Positions 1-10,248 are shown, counted from the first letter of the stretch. The stretch: DNA of 64,000 nucleotides from SAR116 cluster bacterium AG-426-B08 (GCA_003213175.1 QCNN01000003.1:20336-84335); one strand, 5' to 3'. Numbers and translations: made by a program. The notes: generated by a model from the sequence alone, not told the origin.

Positions 1-1
1 T

Positions 2-652
2 GAAAATGATGAAGATATAGAATATTCGAAGAATCACTTTGAAATGAGACCTGGGGAATACGCTGAAAGCCTTAATTGGCTAGGTGACGATGTATGGCAT
101 GCGCATTGTGTAAAACTAAATGACACTGAGGCAGATTTATTTGCTAAATCTAGAACAGGTATTGCACATTGTCCTACTTCAAACATGAGACTAGCTAGTG
201 GGATTGCACCCGTTAGGAATTGGATTGATAAAGATGTAAAAGTTGGATTAGGTGTAGATGGTTCAAGCTCTAATGATAGTGGCCATCTACTTAATGAAGC
301 AAGACAAACACTTCTTCTTCAAAGACTAAAATTTGGTGCAGATAAATTTAGTGGCAGAGAAGCTTTAAAACTAGCTACTAAGGGTGGAGCAAAAGTTTTA
401 AACAGAAATGATATTGGAGAAATTTCTGTTGGTAAGGCAGCTGATTTCGCAATTTATGATTTAAAGCAGATCGATTTTTCTGGTACTTCTTCTGATCCTG
501 TTGCAGCACTGGTTTTTTGTGGTCCAGTTAAAACCAAATATACAATATGTAACGGAAAGATTATTTCAGAGAATGGACATATGAAAAATTTTGATATTAA
601 TACGTCACTTGAAAAGCATGCTTTAGCATCTATCAGATTAATAAATAATTAG
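2..652 (+). CDS. 8-oxoguanine deaminase / amidohydrolase (5'-truncated by window edge)
   Basis: Frame is open from base 2 upstream of the listed ORF; motifs HAHCVKL, GVDGSSSNDSGHLLNEARQTLLLQR, GKAADFAIYDL typical of the AtzA/8-oxoguanine deaminase family. Confidence 0.8.
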   Translation, partial: ENDEDIEYSKNHFEMRPGEYAESLNWLGDDVWHAHCVKLNDTEADLFAKSRTGIAHCPTSNMRLASGIAPVRNWIDKDVKVGLGVDGSSSNDSGHLLNEARQTLLLQRLKFGADKFSGREALKLATKGGAKVLNRNDIGEISVGKAADFAIYDLKQIDFSGTSSDPVAALVFCGPVKTKYTICNGKIISENGHMKNFDINTSLEKHALASIRLINN

Positions 653-1158
653 TAAATACTAAAAATTTCATCATCTTTAAAATTATATTCAATTAAATTT
701 TTAAATTTATCTTCATCATTATTAACTCTATCAACAACCCAAAAATCTTGTTTTTTAAAAACTAATAAAGGATGGTGCCAAATATTTTTTTTGTATGTAA
801 TACCTGTATTTCCATTCAAAGAAAAACATCTTAATGACTCTAGGTCAGGTAGGCCATTAATTTCTGATGCAACTACAGTTAACCATTTATAGTCCTGAAC
901 AGGGAGGAATGTTTGAGATCCTAAAGGATGTTTTTCTAAGATTTTTATTATTATAGGTTTTGGTCTTGGCGAACCTTCAAAAATTGATATAAATGGTCTC
1001 CCTTTTTCTAGGTACAAATCTAATTCTGAAATTTCATGGAATCTTTTTGTAGTTCCTTGGTTAATTATAAATTCATCTTTTGAATTCTTTTTTTGAATTA
1101 AATGCCCAAAGGGTAAAAATTCATTATTATTTATTTCTTCAATTTTTAATTTGATCAT
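649..1158 (-). CDS. allA: ureidoglycolate lyase
   Basis: FxPFGxxI start, RPKPIIIKILEKHPLGSQTFLP, WHHPLL motif of the AllA family; adjacent to allantoicase. Confidence 0.88.
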   Translation of the reverse strand: MIKLKIEEINNNEFLPFGHLIQKKNSKDEFIINQGTTKRFHEISELDLYLEKGRPFISIFEGSPRPKPIIIKILEKHPLGSQTFLPVQDYKWLTVVASEINGLPDLESLRCFSLNGNTGITYKKNIWHHPLLVFKKQDFWVVDRVNNDEDKFKNLIEYNFKDDEIFSIY

Positions 1159-2136
1159 TTATTTTAATTTACCAAAAACCCTGAACCGAGAGACTCCACC
1201 ATCTGGAAAAATATTTAACTTTACATAATTTACTTCATCAGTTCTTATTATTTTTTTAAATCTATGAATTTTATCTGCCTTTAATTTTGTGGGAGGTAAA
1301 ATCTCTTTCCAATTTTTATTTTGTTTAATTATTGAAGATACTTTTTCTTTCTCATCGAAAAAAGCAGCACTGATTGATGCTTTATCAGGAAAGTTCCCTT
1401 TAAAATGTGCAGTATCAATTTCAATTTCCTCTATTATACCAGATTTAGCTAACTTAATTATTATCCAATCATTTCCTGGTTCTCTTCTTCTCCTTGTTTC
1501 CCATCCATCACCCATTGTTTTCCCACGACCAGATGTTAGTAAAGCTGATACATCACCATAGTGAGCATTGTTATAAGCAATGATTTTTCCACCAAGATTT
1601 AGCGAAGACAATTCTGTTTTTTTGTTTTTAAATTTTTCTAGATCAATTTCAACATGGCCCAAAAGCCTTAGTCTTGCGATACCACCATCTGGGAAGATTT
1701 GGAATCTGATATAATTAACTTTTGCTGACTTCACTTTAAAATTGTGTACCTTATCACCTTGAAGTTTTTGTTTTTTTAAAATTATTTTCCAATCATCATT
1801 ATGGTCAGGTTTTTTTTCAGAGTATAATCCTTGTATTGAAGCAAAGGGAGGATAATTTCCTGTAAAAAAACTTGTATCAATTTCAATTTCATAAACTTTA
1901 CCAGGACTACCTAGTTTTATTATTGCCCAATCATGCCCTCCATCTCGTCTCCTTTTACTTTCCCATCCATCCATCCACTTACCGTGGTTATCATATTTAT
2001 CTTCAATGAATTGAGGTGCTTTGTCATTTAGCATTCTTGAAACTTTACCAAAAAAGTCATCAGAAAACGACATGACTTTAGTACCTAATTTAGGTGATGC
2101 TAAGTTTACAAAATTATTAATATTATTTTTTTTCAA
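1159..2136 (-). CDS. alc: allantoicase
   Basis: Two tandem allantoicase repeats (GKWMDGWESKRRRDGGHDWAIIKLG and GKTMGDGWETRRRREPGNDWIIIKLA), each followed by FPDGGxxRxRxxG. Confidence 0.93.
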   Translation of the reverse strand: MKKNNINNFVNLASPKLGTKVMSFSDDFFGKVSRMLNDKAPQFIEDKYDNHGKWMDGWESKRRRDGGHDWAIIKLGSPGKVYEIEIDTSFFTGNYPPFASIQGLYSEKKPDHNDDWKIILKKQKLQGDKVHNFKVKSAKVNYIRFQIFPDGGIARLRLLGHVEIDLEKFKNKKTELSSLNLGGKIIAYNNAHYGDVSALLTSGRGKTMGDGWETRRRREPGNDWIIIKLAKSGIIEEIEIDTAHFKGNFPDKASISAAFFDEKEKVSSIIKQNKNWKEILPPTKLKADKIHRFKKIIRTDEVNYVKLNIFPDGGVSRFRVFGKLK

Positions 2137-2150
2137 TTTTATTTACTATT

Positions 2151-3557
2151 TTACAAAGAACAATAGTCCCTATTAATATATTCACCATTATTTTTAGTAG
2201 TTGAAAAGGTACCATTATTAAAAATACACTTTCCTCTTAACCAAGTTTGTAATGGCCATCCGGTAATATCCAGTCCCTCATAAGGAGTATAGTCTGAACC
2301 ATGATTTAAAAATTCTTGCTTTATCGTTTTTTTCAAATTTGGATCCCATATCGTTAAGTCTGCATCAGAACCAATTTTTATTACACCTTTTTTAGGATAC
2401 ATACCATACATTTTGGCAGGATTGGTTGAGGTTAATTCTACAAATCTCTCAATTGAAATTCTATTTTTGGATACACCTTCAGAAAATAAAATTGGAAGTC
2501 TTGTTTCTACGCCAGGTATACCGTTTGGAACCCATCTAAACGAGGTTCTAGCACCAGGTCTATCTTTTCCTTTCGAGTCTTTAAATCTAAAAGGTGAATG
2601 GTCAGAGGAAAACAACTCAAAGGTTCCATCAATAATGCCTGACCAAATTGCTTCTTGACTTTGTTTATCTCTTGGTGGAGGTGAACAAACATATTTTGCT
2701 CCCTCAAAATCCATATTTAGTCCCTTTAAATTATCTCTAGTCAAACAAATATATTGAGGACAGGTTTCAGCAAAAACCTTGAGACCTTTCTCTTTAGCCC
2801 ATCTAATTTGGTTCAGAGCTTCAGAACCAGAAACATGAACAATGACGATAGGAATATTTATGATTTGAGCATGACTTATGGCTCTATGGGTAGCCTCTCT
2901 TTCTACAATTTCAGGCCTAGATATTTCATGATAATAGGGAGCAGTTTTACCTTCATCTTCTAATTTTTTAGTTAAATATTTTATTGCATCATATCCTTCA
3001 GCATGAACCATAACTAGAGTTTTTTGTTGTTTTGCAACTTCAAAAACTTCTAATAGTTCTTTATCATTAAGAACAAGGTCATCATAAGTCATAAAAACTT
3101 TAAAAGATGTATATCCATCTTTTGAAAGTGCTGGAAGTTCTTGTCCTAACACTTGAGGGGTAGGGTCACTTATTATTAAATGGAATGAGGTATCAACATA
3201 CAAATTTCCATTAGCTTTTTTATGATAATCTTCAACACATTTTCTCAATGACTCTCCTTTGACTTGCATCGCAAAAGGTATGATTGTTGTATTTCCTCCA
3301 GCTGCAGCTGATTTAGTTGCTGACTGAAAATTATCAGCCATTTCAACATCCGGTCCTGATGGTTGGTCAACATGAACATGAGGATCAACACCCCCAGGCA
3401 GTACAAAAAGATTTTCTGCATTTATTTTAGTTTTTGCTTCTAAATTTTCATCACCTAAATAAGCTATTTCCTGTTCTTTTATTCCAATATTTAGTTTCTT
3501 TGTTTCGTTTTCTGAAACAACCAACCCATTCTCAATTATCGTGTCTAATTCTGCCAT
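2151..3557 (-). CDS. dihydropyrimidinase / hydantoinase-like cyclic amidohydrolase
   Basis: GGVDPHVHVDQPSG, TSFKVFMTYDD (carboxylated Lys), MVHAEG, IVHVSG, SSDHSPF metal-site motifs. Confidence 0.9.
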   Translation of the reverse strand: MAELDTIIENGLVVSENETKKLNIGIKEQEIAYLGDENLEAKTKINAENLFVLPGGVDPHVHVDQPSGPDVEMADNFQSATKSAAAGGNTTIIPFAMQVKGESLRKCVEDYHKKANGNLYVDTSFHLIISDPTPQVLGQELPALSKDGYTSFKVFMTYDDLVLNDKELLEVFEVAKQQKTLVMVHAEGYDAIKYLTKKLEDEGKTAPYYHEISRPEIVEREATHRAISHAQIINIPIVIVHVSGSEALNQIRWAKEKGLKVFAETCPQYICLTRDNLKGLNMDFEGAKYVCSPPPRDKQSQEAIWSGIIDGTFELFSSDHSPFRFKDSKGKDRPGARTSFRWVPNGIPGVETRLPILFSEGVSKNRISIERFVELTSTNPAKMYGMYPKKGVIKIGSDADLTIWDPNLKKTIKQEFLNHGSDYTPYEGLDITGWPLQTWLRGKCIFNNGTFSTTKNNGEYINRDYCSL

Positions 3558-3608
3558 TTTCTTTTCCTTAAAGTACTTTTAACAGTTTTATTAATAGAAA
3601 AACAAATA

Positions 3609-4595
3609 TTATTTTTCTAAAATGTGCGAAATACTTTTCTTCCAATCTAAGTTTATATCTTGCCCAATCTCAAATTTATTTTTAAAAAAAAGTTCATCCT
3701 CTACTAAAACAAAAATATCTATATTATTTTTATCAGAGCAACAAATTTTTACTTTTTCACCTTGAAATTCTATATCTTTAATTTTCATTAATTTCTTATT
3801 CTGCGTTTTTAAGATATTAATTTTTATTTGATCCATTCTAACAGCATACTTTTTTCCACCATCATTAATTACATTATGACTACCTACAAAATTAGCTATA
3901 AATTCATTTTTTGGCTTATTAAAAACATTATACGGTGTATCAGATTGCTCTATAGTACCTTTATTCATTACCACTACTAAATCTGCTAATGCTAGTGCTT
4001 CTTCTTGAGAATGTGTTACATGTATAAATGTTATACCTAATTTTTTTTGAAGATTTTTTAATTCTGTCCTCATTTGAATTCTGAGAAAAGGGTCAAGGGC
4101 TGATAAGGGTTCATCTAATAATAATATTGAAGGTTTTGTTATTAAAGATCTAGCTAAAGCTATTCTTTGCTGTTGTCCTCCCGATAATTGACTAGGGAAT
4201 CTATCAACAAAATTTTGCATTTGAACCATTGCTAAAATTTCGTTTGCCTCTTTATATCTCTCTTTTTTATTTATATTCTTAATTTTCAGAGCAAAAGCTA
4301 CATTATCAATACAATTTAAATGCGGAAAAAGTGCATAATTTTGAAACATCATTGAAGTTCCTCTTTTAGCAGGGGTAAGTTCGTTTATAATAGTATTTCC
4401 TAATAAAATATCACCATCAGTTATTTCTTCATGACCAGCTATCATTCTTAGTGTAGATGTTTTCCCACAACCTGAAGGACCTAACAAACAACAATATGTA
4501 CCTGATTGAATTTTCAGATTTATTTTATTTACTGCTGTAATGTCGTCATATTTTTTTAGCAGTGACATTAATTCTAAATTTTGAGGTACGGTCAT
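3609..4595 (-). CDS. ABC transporter ATP-binding protein, spermidine/putrescine (PotA) type
   Basis: Walker A GPSGCGKTS, signature LSGGQQQRIALARSL, Walker B ILLLDEP, C-terminal TOBE-like region. Confidence 0.93.
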   Translation of the reverse strand: MTVPQNLELMSLLKKYDDITAVNKINLKIQSGTYCCLLGPSGCGKTSTLRMIAGHEEITDGDILLGNTIINELTPAKRGTSMMFQNYALFPHLNCIDNVAFALKIKNINKKERYKEANEILAMVQMQNFVDRFPSQLSGGQQQRIALARSLITKPSILLLDEPLSALDPFLRIQMRTELKNLQKKLGITFIHVTHSQEEALALADLVVVMNKGTIEQSDTPYNVFNKPKNEFIANFVGSHNVINDGGKKYAVRMDQIKINILKTQNKKLMKIKDIEFQGEKVKICCSDKNNIDIFVLVEDELFFKNKFEIGQDINLDWKKSISHILEK

Positions 4596-4608
4596 AATCT
4601 CTCTTAAA

Positions 4609-4660
4609 AATGATTAAATTTAATACAACTTTAGTATGAAAGTTACAAAATTTAATCATT
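4609..4660. promoter_or_regulatory. Nested inverted repeat in the divergent ABC-transporter promoter region
   Basis: Outer AATGATTAAATTT (4609-4621)/AAATTTAATCATT (4648-4660), inner AACTTT/AAAGTT. Confidence 0.55.
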
Positions 4661-4757
4661 AAGTTATTTTTCGAAGTATTTTGTCCCTTTTTGATTAAAG
4701 TATTATCAAAAACTGAATAATTTTATTGATCATTTACTTAAATAAAAGGAGAGATTT

Positions 4758-6041
4758 ATGTCAAAGAAAATGTCTAAAAAGATTACTAGAAGAAATATGA
4801 TAAAATCATCTGTGGCAGCAGTGGGCGCTGTAGCCGGTTCCGGATTAATTACAGGTTTCCCTGCAATCCACGCCGCAGGAACGCCAACTCTAAGATATTT
4901 GGGGACTGCTGTTAACATGGGAAATGAGCCTGAAAAGAAACTTTTTGAGGATACTGGTATAAAAGTTAAATATATATCCAAGACTACAGATGATGTTGTA
5001 AAAACAATTTTAACTCAACCTAATAGTTTTGATATTGTAGACTCTGAATATTTCAGTATGCCTAAACTTGTTCCATCTGGAAGTTTGCTTGGTATGGATA
5101 CTAAAAAGATTAAAGAATGGGGAAATGTAGTTACTGCATTTACTGAGGGTAAAGTTGCCGGAAAAACTATAGGAGATCAAGGAACTGCTCCTAAAAAAGT
5201 TCTTTATCTAAAAGGTGCAAAGTCAAAAGAATTCTCAAAAGATCCAACACAATATGTCACACTTATCCCAACTGTATATAACGCAGACACTCTTGGAATC
5301 AGACCAGATTTAATAAAGAGACCGATAAGTACTTGGGCTGAATTACTTAACCCAGAATTTAAAGGAAAGGCTTCAATATTAAATATTCCTTCAATTGGTA
5401 TTATGGATGCTGCAATGGTTGTAGAGGCTATGGGTGAATACAAATATCCCGACAAAGGTAATATGACTAAAAAAGAAATTGATCTGACGATGAAAATTTT
5501 TACTGAAGCAAAGAAAGCAGGTCAATTTAGAGCTTTTTGGAGCGACTTTAATGAGAGTGTAAATTTAATGGCCTCAGGTGAAGTTGTAATACAATCAATG
5601 TGGTCACCGGCCATCACAGCAGTAAGGTCTCAAGGCATACCTTGTGTATATCAACCTTTAAAAGAAGGTTACAGAGCTTGGGCTGCAGGCTTTGCCTTAC
5701 CATCAACCGCGAAAGGTAGACAAGCTGATATTGCTTACGAATATATTAATTGGTTTTTATCTGGATGGATGGGTGCTTACCTAAATAGACAAGGTTATTA
5801 CTCTGCAGTTCTTACAACTGCTGAGAAAAATATGAAGTCTTACGAATGGGACTATTGGATGAAAGGAAAACCTGCATCACAAGATATTTTATCACCAACA
5901 GGAAAGAAACTGGCCTCTAAGGGAGAAATTAGAGATGGTGGATCTTATGAAGATAGAATGGGATCTGTGGCTTGTTGGAATGCTACCATGGATGAAAATA
6001 AATACATGGTTAGAAAATGGAATGAAATGATTGCTTCCTAA
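4758..6041 (+). CDS. ABC transporter substrate-binding protein (PotD-like), Tat-type signal
   Basis: N-terminal TRRNMIKSSVAAVGAVAGSGLITGFPAIHAA; periplasmic binding protein fold motifs; upstream of two permeases; SD aaaggag. Confidence 0.9.
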   Translation: MSKKMSKKITRRNMIKSSVAAVGAVAGSGLITGFPAIHAAGTPTLRYLGTAVNMGNEPEKKLFEDTGIKVKYISKTTDDVVKTILTQPNSFDIVDSEYFSMPKLVPSGSLLGMDTKKIKEWGNVVTAFTEGKVAGKTIGDQGTAPKKVLYLKGAKSKEFSKDPTQYVTLIPTVYNADTLGIRPDLIKRPISTWAELLNPEFKGKASILNIPSIGIMDAAMVVEAMGEYKYPDKGNMTKKEIDLTMKIFTEAKKAGQFRAFWSDFNESVNLMASGEVVIQSMWSPAITAVRSQGIPCVYQPLKEGYRAWAAGFALPSTAKGRQADIAYEYINWFLSGWMGAYLNRQGYYSAVLTTAEKNMKSYEWDYWMKGKPASQDILSPTGKKLASKGEIRDGGSYEDRMGSVACWNATMDENKYMVRKWNEMIAS

Positions 6042-6053
6042 ATATACATATAG

Positions 6054-6079
6054 TTAGGGCAATATTTATATTGCCCTAA
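6054..6079 (+). terminator. Intercistronic hairpin between SBP and permease genes (mRNA stabiliser / partial terminator)
   Basis: TTAGGGCAATAT-tt-ATATTGCCCTAA, perfect inverted repeat; no strong T-tract follows. Confidence 0.7.
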
Positions 6080-6105
6080 TTACAATTTCCATATAAAAAA
6101 ACATT

Positions 6106-6975
6106 ATGAATAATAGAAAAAGTTTTTTTCTTGCTGCTCCATTTTATTTAGTTTTTTTGTGTTTTTTTTTAATTCCACTAATTTTAACTGTTATAGTAAG
6201 TTTTTGGGATTATAATGAATATTCTATAATACCTGATTTTATTTTTGAAAATTATGCTTATATCTTCAACAACTGTTTTGATTATTCTAAAGATGTTTGC
6301 GTAACTTTTAAAACATACCTATCAACCTTCTATTTTTGTTTTCTGTCATGGCTATTTACCTTGTTAGCTGGATTTACAATTGCATATTTTTTAGCTTTTC
6401 ATGTCAAATCATTAGGTTTGCAAATCACATTATTTTTGATTTGTACAATTCCTTTTTGGACTTCAAATGTGATAAGAATGGTCTCTTGGATACCTCTTTT
6501 GGGGAGAAATGGCTTGTTTAATTCTTTTTTGTTATCTACTGGTATTATAGACGATCCTCAAGAGTGGTTTTTGTATTCTCACTTTTCTGTGGTTTTAGCA
6601 TTTATTCATTTATATACATTGTTTATGATAGTTCCAATATTCAACTCAATGTTGAGGATTGATAAATCTATCATCGAGGCTGCATACGATGCAGGTGCAA
6701 ATGGATTTCAAATATTAATTAATATTATTATACCTCTTTGTAAACCCGGCATTGTTATAGGGTCAATATTTGTTATTACAGTCGTTATGGGAGATTTTAT
6801 AACTATTGGAATTATGGGTGGTCAACAATTAGCATCTATAGGCAAGATTATTCAGGTTGAAATGAGTTATCTTCAATTACCCGCAGCAGCGGCAAATGCA
6901 GTTATTTTACTCATTATCACGATATTTATTATATGGATTATGACAAAATTTATTGATATTAGAAAAGAGTTATAA
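6106..6975 (+). CDS. ABC transporter permease (PotB-like)
   Basis: Hydrophobic; EAAYDAGANGFQILINIIIPLCKPG EAA loop. Confidence 0.9.
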   Translation: MNNRKSFFLAAPFYLVFLCFFLIPLILTVIVSFWDYNEYSIIPDFIFENYAYIFNNCFDYSKDVCVTFKTYLSTFYFCFLSWLFTLLAGFTIAYFLAFHVKSLGLQITLFLICTIPFWTSNVIRMVSWIPLLGRNGLFNSFLLSTGIIDDPQEWFLYSHFSVVLAFIHLYTLFMIVPIFNSMLRIDKSIIEAAYDAGANGFQILINIIIPLCKPGIVIGSIFVITVVMGDFITIGIMGGQQLASIGKIIQVEMSYLQLPAAAANAVILLIITIFIIWIMTKFIDIRKEL

Positions 6976-7848
6976 ATGATAAATAAAAAGGGAAAATCAT
7001 TTTATTTTTGTTGGTTTTTTTTTATAACCTTCGTAATTTTTCTTTATGGACCCACTTTTACTATTGTTTTGCTAAGCTTTCAGGGACCTGAAGGAGGTTT
7101 AACATTTCCAATGAATGGTTTTTCATTTCACTGGTTTGAAAAACTTTGGGAAGGCGGAGGTTATGTTGACATTGGTTCAGCATTTAGAAGATCCATTCTT
7201 TTAGGAATTATACTAATGATACTGACGGTAATTTTATCAGTAAGTGCTGGTATGGCTTTTCGAAAAAAATTTTTTGGTTCAAATTTTTTATTTTTTCTGA
7301 CAATTTCAAGCTTAATTGTACCATCTATCATTTTATCTCTTGGAGTCGCTTTAGAGTTCAGATTAATTGATGAAACAATTAAATTTATTGGTAATAAATA
7401 TAATATTGATTGGATAATTAATGATTTTCAAACAACTTTAAATATGTTTTCTAGTGGATTAGGTGCTCAACTTACCTGGACTTTACCATTTGGACTATTA
7501 ATTATGTTTGCAATTTTTAATAGATTCGATAAATCATTTGAGGAAGCATCAAGAGACTTAGGTGCTACCCCTTGGCAAACATTTAAATTTATTGTCTTAC
7601 CAATTATTGCTCCAAGTGTTGTTGGTATAGCTTTATTTGGATTTACATTATCTTATGACGAACTTGCTAGGTCTTCTCAAGTAATGGGGGCTACTAACAC
7701 TTTGCCTTTAGAGTTAAAAGGTCTAACCACAACTGTAACAACTCCAGTAATTTATGCCCTCGGAACATTAACCACTGGAATATCATTTCTAGTGATCTTT
7801 ATTGCAATTGGTTCTTTTTTTATTATTAAAAGGAAAAAAATAAAATGA
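6976..7848 (+). CDS. ABC transporter permease (PotC-like)
   Basis: Hydrophobic; EEASRDLGATPWQTFKFIVLPIIAPS EAA loop. Confidence 0.92.
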   Translation: MINKKGKSFYFCWFFFITFVIFLYGPTFTIVLLSFQGPEGGLTFPMNGFSFHWFEKLWEGGGYVDIGSAFRRSILLGIILMILTVILSVSAGMAFRKKFFGSNFLFFLTISSLIVPSIILSLGVALEFRLIDETIKFIGNKYNIDWIINDFQTTLNMFSSGLGAQLTWTLPFGLLIMFAIFNRFDKSFEEASRDLGATPWQTFKFIVLPIIAPSVVGIALFGFTLSYDELARSSQVMGATNTLPLELKGLTTTVTTPVIYALGTLTTGISFLVIFIAIGSFFIIKRKKIK

Positions 7849-8582
7849 AAACAAAGAAAACAATATGTATTATTAATCCTAACACTTCTTCAGAGATGAC
7901 TAACGGAATAGCAAAGGTTGCAAAAAAAATTATTTCTTCTAACTTTGATATAACCTCAACAAGCCCTGAATTTGGCCCCGAGAGTATTGAAGGTTATTAT
8001 GATGAGGTGTTTTGTATACCGGGAATAATTTCTGAAATAAAAAAAAATCCATATTCTGACGCATATATTATAGCTTGTTTTGATGATACTGGCTTAGATG
8101 CATGCAGATCTTTTACTGATAAACCCGTTTTGGGCATAGGCGAATGCTCATATCATGCTGCTAATCTTTTGGGAGGAAACTTTTCGGTGATTACAACGTT
8201 ATCTAGATCTATTCCAGCTTTAAAAGGAAATTTAAAAAAATACGGCATTTATGATAATTGTAACCTAGTTACTTCAGTTGAAATTCCAGTTTTAGACTTA
8301 GAAAAAAATCCTAAAATTACTGAAACAAAATTAGATAATAAAATTCATGAAATTTTATCTAGTACGAATAGCGAAATAATAGTTTTAGGTTGTGCTGGAA
8401 TGTCTGATTTTGCAAAAAATATGCAAGATAAATATAAAATACCAGTCATTGAAGGAATTTCAGTCTCGATAAAATTTGCTGAATCTTTAGTAGAATTAGG
8501 ACTTAAGACATCTAAAAAATTAGGTTATGCTAAACCAAGATCAAAAAAATATTCAGGAATTTTTAAACCATTTCAACCTTAG
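7845..8582 (+). CDS. Asp/Glu/hydantoin (allantoin?) racemase family, both catalytic Cys present
   Basis: INPNTSSEMT, IIACFDDTGLDACR, IVLGCAGM motifs. Confidence 0.85.
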   Translation: MKTKKTICIINPNTSSEMTNGIAKVAKKIISSNFDITSTSPEFGPESIEGYYDEVFCIPGIISEIKKNPYSDAYIIACFDDTGLDACRSFTDKPVLGIGECSYHAANLLGGNFSVITTLSRSIPALKGNLKKYGIYDNCNLVTSVEIPVLDLEKNPKITETKLDNKIHEILSSTNSEIIVLGCAGMSDFAKNMQDKYKIPVIEGISVSIKFAESLVELGLKTSKKLGYAKPRSKKYSGIFKPFQP

Positions 8583-8588
8583 AAAATT

Positions 8589-9215
8589 ATGTCTGTAAAA
8601 ATTTTAAATCATCCGCTTATTGATCATCATATGAATAAACTAAGATCAAAAGATACAAACAACTTTGATTTTCGAATTAGTGCCAAAATAGTTTCAAATT
8701 TAATGGGATATGAGATTTTTAAAAGTTTGAGTACTGAAAATGTACAAATTAATACTCCTCTTGAAAAATTTAAGGGTAGAGAAGTAAAAAAACCATTTCC
8801 ATGTTTGGTATCAATTTTAAGAGCAGGTTCAATAATTGTTGACGGATTACTTGAAGTATTTCCGAATTGTTCAGTTGGTCATATTGGCATTTATAGAGAT
8901 CATAAAACTTTATTACCAAAAGACTATTTAACAAAATTACCTAATAATATTCATAAAAAAAAAGTTTTTTTATGTGATCCAATGCTAGCTACTGGGGGCA
9001 GTGCAATAAGGGCTATTGAGGTTTTAAATGAAAATAATTGTTACGACATTAGTTTAATTTGTCTATTAGCTTGTGATGAAGGAATAAATTTAACTTTAAA
9101 AAAATATCCTAAAACCAATATTTTTGCCGCTCAAAAGGATCCTGTATTAAATAAAAAAGGGTATATTTTACCTGGTCTAGGAGATGCTGGAGATAGAATT
9201 TATGGTACAGAATAA
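8589..9215 (+). CDS. upp: uracil phosphoribosyltransferase
   Basis: SILRAGSIIVDG, HIGIYRD, VFLCDPMLATGGSA (PRPP loop), PGLGDAGDRIYGTE C-terminus. Confidence 0.95.
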   Translation: MSVKILNHPLIDHHMNKLRSKDTNNFDFRISAKIVSNLMGYEIFKSLSTENVQINTPLEKFKGREVKKPFPCLVSILRAGSIIVDGLLEVFPNCSVGHIGIYRDHKTLLPKDYLTKLPNNIHKKKVFLCDPMLATGGSAIRAIEVLNENNCYDISLICLLACDEGINLTLKKYPKTNIFAAQKDPVLNKKGYILPGLGDAGDRIYGTE

Positions 9216-9297
9216 TTTTCTTAATTTAAAAAATATTTTGTTAATTCTTTAAAACTGCATACAATTAAAATGTTTTAATCGTTTTAAAGGTAATTAA

Positions 9298-10248
9298 ATG
9301 CCAAACAATTTATCAAATGCACAAGGTGTTTATGCCATTGCAACAACACCCTTTTTAGATAATGGAGAAGTTGATTTTAACTCTGTAGATAAATTATCTG
9401 ATTATTACTTAGAATGTGGTTCAACAGGAATTACAATTTTAGGTGTAATGGGAGAAGCGCCAAAACTTAATTTAGATGAACAAAAAAAACTTGTTAAAAG
9501 ATATGTTAAAAATCTTCGCGACAAAATGCCAATTATTATAGGCGTAAGTAATCCAGGGCTCGATAACCTAAGAAATATTGCTATTGAAGGAATGGAAATG
9601 GGTGCAAATGGAGTAATGGTTGCAGGAATAAATGGTTTAAAAAACGATGAACAAATTGAAAATTACTTTGAACAAGTTGTTCAATATCTAGACAGTATTC
9701 CAATATGTGTACAGGATTATCCGCCCACAACAAACGTATATTTTTCTGTATCTACAATAGAAAAAGTTTTTTCAAAATATCCACAGTTTGAAATGTTTAA
9801 ACATGAAGATTGCCCAGGCCATAAAAAATTAACTCAATTGATAAATTCAAGAGAAAATTTAGGAAGAAAAAAATATAGCATATTAGTTGGTAATGGAGGT
9901 CTTTATGTACCACAAGAGCTCTATAGAGGGGCAGATGGTATAATGACGGGATTTGCATTTACTTCAATGTTAGTTGAAGTGTTTGATCTTTTCAAAAAAG
10001 GTTTAAAAGAAGAATCTGAAAATTTATTTGATTTATACTTACCTTTAATTAGACATGAACAGCAGTTTGGAATTGGTTTAGCAATTAGAAAAGAAGTGCT
10101 GAGAAAAATAGGCGTCATTTCATCATCTAAAACCAGGTCTCCAGGCCCAAAACTTGATGAGAATGATTTAGAAGAATTAGAACGTCTATTGTCAAGGTTG
10201 AAAAAAAACCTTGAAACGAAGAGTCTTTCTGTACCCAAAGGCATTTGA
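9298..10248 (+). CDS. dihydrodipicolinate synthase (DapA)/NAL family lyase
   Basis: GSTGITILGVMGEAPKLNLDE, QDYPPTT, MFKHEDCPG (Schiff-base Lys region). Confidence 0.88.
   Translation: MPNNLSNAQGVYAIATTPFLDNGEVDFNSVDKLSDYYLECGSTGITILGVMGEAPKLNLDEQKKLVKRYVKNLRDKMPIIIGVSNPGLDNLRNIAIEGMEMGANGVMVAGINGLKNDEQIENYFEQVVQYLDSIPICVQDYPPTTNVYFSVSTIEKVFSKYPQFEMFKHEDCPGHKKLTQLINSRENLGRKKYSILVGNGGLYVPQELYRGADGIMTGFAFTSMLVEVFDLFKKGLKEESENLFDLYLPLIRHEQQFGIGLAIRKEVLRKIGVISSSKTRSPGPKLDENDLEELERLLSRLKKNLETKSLSVPKGI

Noticed and set aside
1289-1561. 90-aa plus-strand ORF inside allantoicase
   Set aside because: Antisense shadow of a clearly conserved gene; no motif or independent signals.
4730-4981. 83-aa minus-strand ORF opposite the SBP signal peptide
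   Set aside because: Antisense of the Tat signal region; no support.
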